Positions 23,232 through 28,412 of a stretch of DNA of 33,078 nt are shown piece after piece (the first letter of the stretch is position 1; each line of letters opens with the position of its first letter). Location of the stretch: contig CAJUKY010000019.1 in NCBI GenBank assembly GCA_910587055.1, positions 1-33,078 on the forward strand, read 5' to 3'. The notes beneath the pieces were generated by a model, which saw only the letters and a list, made by a program, of their open reading frames with translations, did not search any database and had not been told where the DNA came from. The translations under genes were made by a program, and so were the position numbers. The stretch is from Candidatus Gastranaerophilales bacterium. GTDB taxonomy: Bacteria > Cyanobacteriota > Vampirovibrionia > Gastranaerophilales > Gastranaerophilaceae.

Positions 23232-23254
23232 AGTTTACAGGCTTTAAAATCGGG
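23232..23254 (-). promoter_or_regulatory. Late promoter element, copy 1 (start of the late operon)
   Basis: Minus strand: ACCCGATTTT, then TAAACT starting 17 nt after the first C. A second -10-like TATAGT lies a little downstream. It sits between a strong terminator and the first late gene, so it, or something overlapping it, must be the main late promoter. No -35 consensus is present. Confidence 0.6.
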
Positions 23255-23257
23255 TAA

Positions 23258-23280
23258 AGAAAAAGCCCGCTAACACGGGC
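23258..23280 (-). terminator. Intrinsic terminator upstream of the late operon
   Basis: GCCCG (23265-23269) and CGGGC (23276-23280) with a 6-nt loop, followed on the minus strand by TTTTTC. It ends the transcript of the 211-aa gene and insulates the late operon. Confidence 0.8.
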
Positions 23281-23286
23281 ACAATG

Positions 23287-23922
23287 TCAACATTCTTTGC
23301 AAATTTTTAAAGCATTTTTTACTGCTTTTTTAACCTTAAAGCCCTGCCTTAACAGCTTTAAAAGTTTTATATGAATTTTAAGCCTTTGGTGGATGGGCAT
23401 TTTTTCCGTACCTGCAATTTCGGCTTGAACAAGTATCATTTTCTCGCCTTTAAATTTTTTATAAATTTTTGTTTTATTATCAAACCATTCATATTCTTTC
23501 TGATAAACATTTAAATATAAATTCAAACCATCCTTTTTTAAAATCATCCCATCAAACGGTAATAATGCTTGCCCATGCAGAATTTCTTTTGCAATTTCAT
23601 CATAAATTTTGTGTAATGTTTTGTATCGGAAAATATGTTTTTCATCGCCAAGTTTTTTTAAAGCACTATTTTTCTTAATGTAGCAATGTTCTAAAACTTT
23701 ATACGGCGAAACTCTAAAAAATATTTCAGGCTTATTAAATTTGATAGCAAGAGCTCTAATCTTTTTCCAAATCTCAGAATATTTTTTCTGGTCATATTGA
23801 AAAACGGAATAAACTTTTTTGTATGTAGGTATTGCAAAGTGCACCCGCTTTTTTATCTCTTTTTTAACAGGTGCTTTTGATGGAGAAATTGGTGAGGGTT
23901 TTGACATAGTCTGTATGACCAT
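23287..23922 (-). CDS. Basic hypothetical protein, predicted leaderless
   Basis: 211 aa, strongly basic, with a disordered N-terminus (residues 1-25, rich in Ser, Pro and Lys), a helical middle and a basic helical C-terminus (MPIHQRLKIHIKLLKLLRQG) with a final CKEC. No domain recognised. No Shine-Dalgarno; TATAAT ends 6 nt before the ATG, so the mRNA probably starts at the ATG. It is just before the late operon on the same strand but isolated from it by a terminator. A late-transcription role is possible from position and charge, but nothing in the sequence proves it. Confidence 0.65.
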   Translation of the reverse strand: MVIQTMSKPSPISPSKAPVKKEIKKRVHFAIPTYKKVYSVFQYDQKKYSEIWKKIRALAIKFNKPEIFFRVSPYKVLEHCYIKKNSALKKLGDEKHIFRYKTLHKIYDEIAKEILHGQALLPFDGMILKKDGLNLYLNVYQKEYEWFDNKTKIYKKFKGEKMILVQAEIAGTEKMPIHQRLKIHIKLLKLLRQGFKVKKAVKNALKICKEC

Positions 23923-23928
23923 ATCAAT

Positions 23929-23967
23929 ATTATAACCCTATTTTATTACTATTCGATATATCTATTC
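23929..23967 (-). promoter_or_regulatory. Promoter with a repeated GAATAG box
   Basis: TATAAT at 23929-23934 (minus strand); no good -35. Where it should be there are two copies of GAATAG (23949-23954 and 23962-23967, 13 nt apart), flanked by ATTAC and GTAAT. It looks like a regulated promoter with a binding site in place of the -35 box. Confidence 0.5.
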
Positions 23968-24000
23968 GTAATATTTACAAAAATTGACATTAATATTTTT

Positions 24001-24387
24001 TTATTTAAATACGGCAGGCGTGATAGTAAAAGTTTTAAATTCAGGGATTCTCTTTTTATTGTAAACAGCGTAGCGAAGACGTTTTAAATATTTAACGTCT
24101 TTTTCTTCATTTTCCATTATTAAAACACAGGCAGGAATCTTTTTTGTTTTTTGCCCGTAATAAAGAGCCTGTCCTATACACTCGTGCCATTTATTTGCAA
24201 AGTCAAATTCTACGGCATATTTTTCAGTAAGACAATCAACCCGGGTTTTATCATTTAGCTGATATTCAAGCTGCCCGCCTTTAGAATTACACCATTGTTT
24301 TTGATAAGTTTTCTCAGAATATTGACGCGCGCAAAAGGCGGCAGAATTTATTGTGCACAACATAATTAAAACCAATAAAAAACGCAT
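24001..24387 (-). CDS. Secreted PD-(D/E)XK nuclease-like protein
   Basis: 128 aa. Signal peptide MRFLLVLIMLCTINSAAFCA (1-20). Residues 48-80 carry the signature TRVDCLTEKYAVEFDFANKW followed by IGQALYYG: D51, E60 with D62 and K66 nearby, and Q73/Y77, which fit the D, E-x-K and QxxxY motifs of PD-(D/E)XK/RecB-type nucleases. The E-x-D spacing departs from a canonical E-x-K, so catalysis is not certain. It is an exported product of a lysogen, so it could act on DNA in the periplasm or outside the cell, for example against incoming DNA. Predicted leaderless mRNA. Confidence 0.65.
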   Translation of the reverse strand: MRFLLVLIMLCTINSAAFCARQYSEKTYQKQWCNSKGGQLEYQLNDKTRVDCLTEKYAVEFDFANKWHECIGQALYYGQKTKKIPACVLIMENEEKDVKYLKRLRYAVYNKKRIPEFKTFTITPAVFK

Positions 24388-24393
24388 AAAAAT

Positions 24394-24421
24394 ATTATAT
24401 CAAAATTAGAATCTATGACAA
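24394..24421 (-). promoter_or_regulatory. Sigma70 promoter with extended -10, leaderless gene
   Basis: Minus strand: TTGTCA, 16-bp spacer ending TGA, TATAAT, then ATTTTT and the ATG of the secreted nuclease-like gene. TSS and start codon should coincide. Confidence 0.7.
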
Positions 24422-24538
24422 ATAAGCACCATTAAGTTTTTCAATGGTTTTTCAATGACCCAAAAGGGTAATGGACACCTCGACACTTTTTTAAAAGAAT
24501 AAAATTATCGCCCATAAAAGAAAGGAGTAAGAATAGCA

Positions 24539-24715
24539 ATGAGCGTTAGTTTTGTAACAATTGCCGTATCGGATGAAAATGTTAATATGCTTGAAAAAAT
24601 ATCAAATGTTAAAAAAATACATTTTAACAAAGTTTGTAGCCTGGCAATTAAAAACTTTATCGAATCAGAAAAAGAAAAATCTGAGGAATATTCTATTTTA
24701 AGCGTGCAGGAATAA
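24539..24715 (+). CDS. Small RHH-like protein
   Basis: 58 aa: MSVSFVTIAVSDENVNMLEK, then KVCSLAIKNFIESEKEK. One beta strand (SFVTIAV) and two helices match the ribbon-helix-helix layout of CopG/Arc-like DNA-binding proteins, although the loop between the helices is not a clean family match. AAAGGAG 11 nt before the ATG. It overlaps the convergent AbrB-like gene by 23 nt at the 3' end, so the two could regulate each other as antisense transcripts. Confidence 0.55.
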   Translation: MSVSFVTIAVSDENVNMLEKISNVKKIHFNKVCSLAIKNFIESEKEKSEEYSILSVQE

Positions 24716-25025
24716 TTTCTAATTCCATTAAATTCTCTTTGTTTAGCTTTATTTCAGTTTCATCACCAAACTTTAGGCCCCACAAATCAAGTAAGATAGG
24801 AGGCAATATTACATAAAAAGATTTACTGCCCTTATTTGAAAATTTTCTTTCATCAATTTTTTTAACATTTGGCAATAAAACTGAAATAAAGACTCTGCCA
24901 CTATCATCTTGTCTGAAATAAAATCTTGATTTTTTAGGGTCAATATCCAATAGCCGAAAAACATCTAAAGGTATTGCAATCCCAAGACAAGTGCCAATTT
25001 GTACTATTTTTCTCGTTATACTCAT
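24693..25025 (-). CDS. AbrB/SpoVT-like protein with two swapped-hairpin domains
   Basis: 110 aa. Two similar halves: VQIGTCLGIAIPLDVFRLLD (about 8-27) and KGSKSFYVILPPILLDLWGL (about 65-84), each followed by a short strand (SRFYFRQDD; GDETEIKLNK). The pattern IG-x-x-x-x-I-x-I-P and the G-D-x-x-E-I-x ending are those of AbrB/MazE-type DNA-binding hairpins, which usually act as dimers; here two copies are in one chain. It is divergent from the small RHH gene at 25090, and the two share operator-like repeats. Probable transcription regulator. Confidence 0.65.
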   Translation of the reverse strand: MSITRKIVQIGTCLGIAIPLDVFRLLDIDPKKSRFYFRQDDSGRVFISVLLPNVKKIDERKFSNKGSKSFYVILPPILLDLWGLKFGDETEIKLNKENLMELEIIPARLK

Positions 25026-25036
25026 TTTTCAATCCC

Positions 25037-25083
25037 ACTTTTAAAGTTAGACTATTGACTTTAAAAAGTTATGTTGTTATACT
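25037..25083. promoter_or_regulatory. Divergent control region: two operator-like repeats and a plus-strand promoter
   Basis: ACTTTTAAAGTT (25037-25048) and ACTTTAAAAAGTT (25058-25070) are near-palindromes about two helical turns apart. The second overlaps TTGACT (25055-25060), the -35 of a plus-strand promoter with 17-bp spacer and TATACT (25078-25083). The TSS falls on ATG 25090 (leaderless). A repressor bound to the repeats would block this promoter. Confidence 0.65.
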
Positions 25084-25089
25084 CTTTTT

Positions 25090-25257
25090 ATGAGTAAAGA
25101 AAAAAATATACAACATAAAATGAATTTTTGGGTCGATAAAGACCTTTATCTTGATTTTGATGCTGCGGTCAAGAAGAATTTTACAAATATGACTTATGCA
25201 CTCAGAAATTTTATGAAGGCCTATGTAGATAAAAATAAAGAGGTAGCAAGTCCTTAA
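25090..25257 (+). CDS. Small RHH-like regulator, predicted leaderless
   Basis: 55 aa. MSKEKNIQHKMNFWVDKDLY continues as LDFDAAVKKNFTNMTYALRN, then a C-terminal helix. The strand KMNFWVD, helix, TNMTYALRNF helix order fits a ribbon-helix-helix fold. No Shine-Dalgarno; TATACT and the ATG are 6 nt apart, so a leaderless mRNA is expected. Divergent to the AbrB-like gene with shared operator repeats, so the pair could form a small switch. Confidence 0.6.
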   Translation: MSKEKNIQHKMNFWVDKDLYLDFDAAVKKNFTNMTYALRNFMKAYVDKNKEVASP

Positions 25258-25280
25258 AAATCTTACTTCCTCCTCATTTC

Positions 25281-25300
25281 CGTTTTATTATTATAAAACG
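25281..25300. repeat. Perfect 8-bp inverted repeat
   Basis: CGTTTTAT, TATT, ATAAAACG just after the RHH gene. No T run follows on either strand, so it is more likely an operator or a weak RNA hairpin than an efficient terminator. Confidence 0.45.
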
Positions 25301-25370
25301 CTGAAAAAAGCTTGTAAATACAACAAACACAGGAACAACAACCCGTTGTACACCTTTATTTGTTGTGCAA

Positions 25371-25399
25371 TTGAACATTGACAATTAAATATTTTATAT
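25371..25399 (+). promoter_or_regulatory. Promoter-like element, copy A of a 25-bp duplicated block
   Basis: TTGAAC, 17 nt, TTATAT. The block 25375-25399 (starting ACATTGACAA) matches 27548-27572 in 23 of 25 positions. It lies in the 291-nt non-coding gap before the 88-aa membrane protein gene. Confidence 0.5.
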
Positions 25400-25473
25400 A
25401 AGCAAACGCAAGCCGGTGCCATGCAAAACTTCCGCCATTTTTTTTACACGTGGCACTTGGCAAATTTTTGTCC

Positions 25474-25524
25474 TTCATCCATTCGCTCGGATGAACTAAT
25501 AAAGGGGGTGGCAACATCCCCTTT
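25474..25524 (+). ncRNA. Two consecutive hairpins in the leader of the membrane protein gene
   Basis: TTCATCC, 8-nt loop, GGATGAA (25474-25495), then AAAGGGG, 10-nt loop, CCCCTTT (25501-25524). Both stems are perfect 7-mers and end 25 nt before the start codon. A structured leader or a small attenuator; no T run, so not a terminator as it stands. Confidence 0.4.
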
Positions 25525-25548
25525 ACCCCAAATAGAAAGAGAGGATTT

Positions 25549-25815
25549 ATGAATTCGGGAACAATGTTTTTTACACAACTTTTAATATACTGGGTTGCGA
25601 TGTACTACGGGCATATTGAACAAGATATTTGCTTCGGCATTGTAAAATTCAGCCTTGTATATATCATCTGTGTGATTATAAAAGGCTGCATTGAAGACCA
25701 TTTCAGGCGAAAAGAAGCAAGAGAACTTTTCGAAAAAATAACAAAAGATATTAGAAACCCTATTATGTGCCGTTGCGATACAACAGCGCACAGAAATAAT
25801 GCGGAAAACAACTAA
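25549..25815 (+). CDS. Small membrane protein, unknown
   Basis: 88 aa. Two hydrophobic stretches (about 4-18 and 29-43, SLVYIICVIIKG), then a charged cytoplasmic-type tail with MCRCDTTAHRNNAE at the end (one CxC). GAGAGGA ribosome site 5 nt before the ATG. It is expressed on its own, with a structured leader in front and a strong terminator behind. Small membrane proteins in this part of a prophage are often immunity or superinfection-exclusion factors; that is inference only. Confidence 0.65.
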   Translation: MNSGTMFFTQLLIYWVAMYYGHIEQDICFGIVKFSLVYIICVIIKGCIEDHFRRKEARELFEKITKDIRNPIMCRCDTTAHRNNAENN

Positions 25816-25822
25816 TTGAACT

Positions 25823-25848
25823 GCGGAGTATTTATCACTCCGCTTTTT
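25823..25848 (+). terminator. Intrinsic terminator after the membrane protein gene
   Basis: GCGGAGT, 7-nt loop, ACTCCGC, then TTTTT. It separates the plus-strand gene from the convergent minus-strand moron operon. Confidence 0.85.
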
Positions 25849-25854
25849 ATAAAG

Positions 25855-26550
25855 CTAATTCAACAAAGCTGGGTGTTCTCTATCGTATTTTTTCGTTCTA
25901 TATTCAGTGCAAGCCAAGTGATAAATATTTTCTCCAATAGTATTCGGGACAATGCTGGACATAGCGCCATATTCAGAAAAAGTTTTTTCGCTCAGATATT
26001 CATCTTTAGAGTTGTAGTAAACTTGTTTTAAATCGCCAATTTTCTTGTTATAACAATCAACTTTTTTTTCGGTTTTTGAATAAGCTGCTTTGGGCGTATT
26101 TGATAAGAAATCTTTATATTTTAATTCTTTTGCCCAAACATATGCAATTTCATTATTGGTTTTAATTTTTCTATAAACAAAAATATTATCTGAAACCTGA
26201 ATATAATCACTAATAAATAATTCTTTTTTCTCCACAGTTATATCTTGTTTTTTACCATCTATTGTCACATTTAAAGTTAAGTTATCGCCATCCATAGCTG
26301 AATATAATTTTTTACTTAAAGTCATTTTTGAATATGGTAACATAGATTTACCGTTAATTTTGTTAATTTTTGTGGTTTTATTTAATAATTCATAAGCCGA
26401 TGAATCTGGCGAATGTCCAACAACAAGTGGGTTGTCATTAAAAAACATAAATTCAAAACCAAAAGTTTTTTTAGTATTTCCTTCAAGAGCAAATGCAGAA
26501 GCAACACTAACAAATGCACAAATAATACATAAACAGATAATCTTTTTCAT
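25855..26550 (-). CDS. Secreted protein with PDZ-like and Adhesin_E-like parts (lysogenic conversion candidate)
   Basis: 231 aa. Signal peptide MKKIICLCIICAFVSVASAF (about 1-21). Residues about 45-110 look PDZ-like (TKINKINGKSMLPYSKMT, then DGDNLTLNVTIDGKKQDITV). Residues about 130-225 match the surface-adhesin E pattern: VDCYNKKIGDLKQVYYNSKD, a YGAMSSIVPNTIGE stretch and a closing YHLACTEY, with two Cys that could form a disulfide. An exported domain of that family in a prophage suggests a change to the surface or periplasm of the host. AAGGGA before the ATG. It forms an operon with the zinc-ribbon gene and the RHH repressor. Confidence 0.65.
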   Translation of the reverse strand: MKKIICLCIICAFVSVASAFALEGNTKKTFGFEFMFFNDNPLVVGHSPDSSAYELLNKTTKINKINGKSMLPYSKMTLSKKLYSAMDGDNLTLNVTIDGKKQDITVEKKELFISDYIQVSDNIFVYRKIKTNNEIAYVWAKELKYKDFLSNTPKAAYSKTEKKVDCYNKKIGDLKQVYYNSKDEYLSEKTFSEYGAMSSIVPNTIGENIYHLACTEYRTKKYDREHPALLN

Positions 26551-26610
26551 TGCTATTTATCCCTTCGAAAAATCAATAATTCATAGTACAAACTAAAGTT
26601 TAAAATTTTT

Positions 26611-27027
26611 CTAATATGGCATTCCTGCTGCCCTGCAATCAGCCTTTTGGATAGCTTTCCATTTTTGATAATTAGCTTCATCTTTAGCTTGCAAATATGC
26701 AGCAGAAACAAGTCCGGCTTGTACACAAACTTGTATTTTATCGCCCTCGCGTTTTGCAATATTATATTGTTCAACAGCATCTTGAGCAACTTCATTTTGA
26801 ACTTCTTCAAGATAGCTCTTTCCAGCTTTTAACATTTGTTTTTCTACAGCTTCATTATCTCCAAACAATGAACCTATAATACCTAATATAATTAAAGCTC
26901 CGACCAAACTAAGACAACCAATACCGCAACCAAGTAAAGGGTTTTTCTTTTTACTAAAATCATATCCACATTCCGGACAAGACTTAGCGTTATCTGCTAA
27001 TTGTTTTTTACAATTGGGGCATTCCAT
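26611..27027 (-). CDS. Zinc-ribbon membrane protein
   Basis: 138 aa. N-terminal zinc ribbon MECPNCKKQLADNAKSCPEC (C3, C6, C17, C20), a transmembrane helix (about 33-55, GCGIGCLSLVGALIILGIIG) and a helical extracytoplasmic domain with two Cys (about 103 and 133). Zinc ribbon plus single membrane helix is seen in many bacterial membrane sensor-like proteins of unknown role. AAGGAG before the ATG. Lies between the RHH repressor and the Adhesin_E-like gene. Confidence 0.75.
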   Translation of the reverse strand: MECPNCKKQLADNAKSCPECGYDFSKKKNPLLGCGIGCLSLVGALIILGIIGSLFGDNEAVEKQMLKAGKSYLEEVQNEVAQDAVEQYNIAKREGDKIQVCVQAGLVSAAYLQAKDEANYQKWKAIQKADCRAAGMPY

Positions 27028-27043
27028 AATTAATTTCTCCTTA

Positions 27044-27208
27044 TCACTCTTGATTTTTCAAACATTCAACATATTTTTTGAGAATAAATTCTATCTGCTT
27101 TGTCGTTGAACGCCCATCTTTTGAGGCAATCTCTTTAACAGCATTATATACATCTTTATTTATTCTTAAAGTGAACTGAACTTCATTTTCATATTTTTTT
27201 GTAGCCAT
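27044..27208 (-). CDS. Arc-like RHH repressor (divergent switch, left)
   Basis: 54 aa. MATKKYENEVQFTLRINKDV, then YNAVKEIASKDGRSTTKQIE, then FILKKY. Strand FTLRI, helix, G-R-S-x-x-x-x-I helix is a clear ribbon-helix-helix of the Arc/Mnt type. Its promoter (minus strand TTGAAA, 17 bp, TAGAAT) overlaps one pair of AAACCA half-sites, so it probably controls its own synthesis. AAAGG is the weak ribosome site. First gene of the operon with the zinc-ribbon and Adhesin_E-like genes. Confidence 0.75.
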   Translation of the reverse strand: MATKKYENEVQFTLRINKDVYNAVKEIASKDGRSTTKQIEFILKKYVECLKNQE

Positions 27209-27222
27209 AATAAAACCTTTGT

Positions 27223-27336
27223 GAAACCAGTATTAAACCATTCTATTAATAAAAAATAAATTTTTCAAGAAATCATCTTGACACCAAAATGAAATCGTAG
27301 TATATTAGAAATCATAAGGAAACCAAAATGAAACCA
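27223..27336. promoter_or_regulatory. Divergent operator-promoter region of the RHH pair
   Basis: Half-sites (G/T)AAACCA occur as pairs with an 11-nt period: 27223-27229 with 27234-27240, and 27319-27325 with 27330-27336. A weaker pair (GACACCA 27280-27286, GAAATCG 27291-27297) has the same period. Minus promoter: TTGAAA (27263-27268), 17 bp, TAGAAT (27240-27245). Plus promoter: TTGACA (27278-27283), 17 bp, TATATT (27301-27306). Pairs flank or cover both promoters. Tandem sites one helical turn apart are how Arc/MetJ-type proteins bind. Confidence 0.7.
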
Positions 27337-27465
27337 GAAGAAAAAACACAAATTACTTTGAGGCTTCCAAAAGAACTTCATAAAATACTTATAAATACTT
27401 CAAAAAAGCTCGGTATAAGCCTTAATGCAGTAATTGTAAGTTCATTATGGAAAATTAAGTCTTAA
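27328..27465 (+). CDS. Small Arc-like RHH protein (divergent switch, right)
   Basis: 45 aa. KTQITLRLPKELHKILINTS, then KKLGISLNAVIVSSLWKIK. Strand QITLRLP, two helices with G-I-S-x-N-A: a clean minimal ribbon-helix-helix. AAGGA 7 nt before the ATG; one operator half-site overlaps the first codons. It is divergent to the other RHH gene, with consensus-like promoters facing apart, the layout of a bistable switch. Confidence 0.7.
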   Translation: MKPEEKTQITLRLPKELHKILINTSKKLGISLNAVIVSSLWKIKS

Positions 27466-27543
27466 ATTATTTACCTCATAAATTTTAACCACCACGCTTA
27501 TATAAAATATTTAAGCAAAATTTGTAATGCCAAATGGCATACT

Positions 27544-27572
27544 TTGCACATTGACAAATAAATATTTGATAT
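27544..27572 (+). promoter_or_regulatory. Promoter-like element, copy B of a 25-bp duplicated block
   Basis: TTGCAC, 17 nt, TGATAT; the block 27548-27572 repeats 25375-25399 with two mismatches. If active, transcription would run across the antisense of the 38-aa gene into the structured RNA region. Confidence 0.45.
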
Positions 27573-27595
27573 TCTACCTCTCCCCAGAGTCAGGT

Positions 27596-27623
27596 AAAAA
27601 GGAGGATAGAAATTCTATCCTCC
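27596..27623 (-). terminator. Intrinsic terminator after the 38-aa gene
   Basis: Perfect inverted repeat: GGAGGATAGAA, one A, TTCTATCCTCC (11-bp arms). On the minus strand it is followed by TTTTT. Confidence 0.85.
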
Positions 27624-27636
27624 TCCCCAAAGTCTG

Positions 27637-27753
27637 CTATTTAGCCTTTTTCTTAACGGTTTCCTTGACAGTTGTCTTTGGATTTTTGTTAGCGTAAGAC
27701 TCTTTGACAAACTTTCCAGTTACCGCAGAACGGCAACGTGTTTGTTTAGCCAT
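27637..27753 (-). CDS. 38-aa conserved-type small basic protein
   Basis: MAKQTRCRSAVTGKFVKESY followed by ANKNPKTTVKETVKKKAK. The R-S-A-x-T-G-x-F-V ... A-x-x-x-P-x-T-T-V-x-E pattern is one I recognise from a widespread group of tiny proteins in phages and bacteria with no known function. GAGAGGT precedes the ATG and a strong terminator follows the stop, so it is a real, independently expressed gene despite its size. Confidence 0.7.
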   Translation of the reverse strand: MAKQTRCRSAVTGKFVKESYANKNPKTTVKETVKKKAK

Positions 27754-27771
27754 GTTTCCACTACCTCTCTA

Positions 27772-28398
27772 AGCGCATATAATGCATTTTTTGGCGTAGT
27801 GAACATGCGCTAAAACACATGTAGCACATGACTTTGGGGCAAGTCAAATATTTCATACCGTAAGACGACCGATGAACAGTACCTGCCGGGGCGATGATAT
27901 AAGCCAATGCGATGATATGAGCAAATATGAGCGGGGAGGTCTATAAACGGCGCAGGCTACAATTGAATAAAATATCCACTCTTCTGTAACTTATTTAACA
28001 TCGAAGTTCATTAAATAAATAGGACGCTGGATATTCTTTAGAGCTTCAAAGATTTTCAACTATCCGATATTTTCGTACAGTTGATTTTGGAATCTTAAAA
28101 CAAAACCAATGAGGGGATAAACAGGCTGGTGTTAGCACTCTGCTTTTCTTGAGTGCAGGGCGTTACGGCTCGGAGTTTTTCCAAAGTAATGACCGCAAGG
28201 GAAAGACCTTGTGCCTGCCCCATTTTTATAGAAAGACACTTGGAAAGACAAGGGGGTGGGTAGCCGCCCTGCTTTGGCGAATCGGCACGTGTCAATGGTT
28301 CACGACACATTAATAAAATAACCTGACACCCCGGAAAGACGGGGGTTTAAAATCTTTAATCAACCTGTCAGCAATGACGGGTTGCCATAAGGATTTTA
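27772..28398 (+). ncRNA. Candidate large structured non-coding RNA
   Basis: A 659-nt gap without a credible gene is packed with stems. AGCGCAT (27772) pairs with ATGCGCT (27805). CCTG-CCG (27882) pairs with CGG..CAGG (27948), enclosing GCGATGATAT repeats. AATATCCA (27971) pairs with TGGATATT (28028), with TTATTTAA/TTAAATAA nested inside. AAGATT and CAACT pair with AGTTG and AATCTT (28049-28096), and GCACTC pairs with GAGTGC. The domain 28157-28270 is closed by AGGGC...GGCT with AGCCGCCCT and holds contiguous helices CGCAAGG/CCTTGTG, CCTGCCCC/GGGGTGGG and CTTG/CAAG. G-U pairs favour the plus strand. GAAAGAC recurs four times, three of them in hairpin loops. Size and setting recall phage-borne ornate RNAs such as ROOL and GOLLD, but I cannot match a known family. 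Ends are approximate. Confidence 0.6.
28323..28398 (+). promoter_or_regulatory. Alternative RNA folds in front of the first early gene
   Basis: CTGACA (28323) can pair with TGTCAG (28366), enclosing ACCCC/GGGGT. The same TGTCA instead forms a 9-bp stem AACCTGTCA / TGACGGGTT with a GCAA tetraloop (28362-28383), enclosed by TAAAATC/GATTTTA (28348-28398). The two folds exclude each other and end just before GGAAGGA, the ribosome site of the next gene. It could be a switch or simply the 3' domain of the large RNA. Confidence 0.45.
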
Positions 28399-28412
28399 GG
28401 AAGGATTAAAAA

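Noticed and set aside
23984..24005. Third copy of the 25-bp promoter-like block (ATTGACATTAAT...)
   Set aside because: Resemblance is limited to ATTGACA and AT-rich context; there is no plus-strand gene behind it.
26553..26810. Minus-strand ORF of 85 codons overlapping the zinc-ribbon gene
   Set aside because: Frame-shifted reading of the same DNA; the zinc-ribbon frame has clear motifs and a ribosome site.
28095..28310. Minus-strand ORF of 71 codons inside the structured RNA region
   Set aside because: No ribosome site, no family likeness and it runs through long-range RNA stems; the stems explain the region better.
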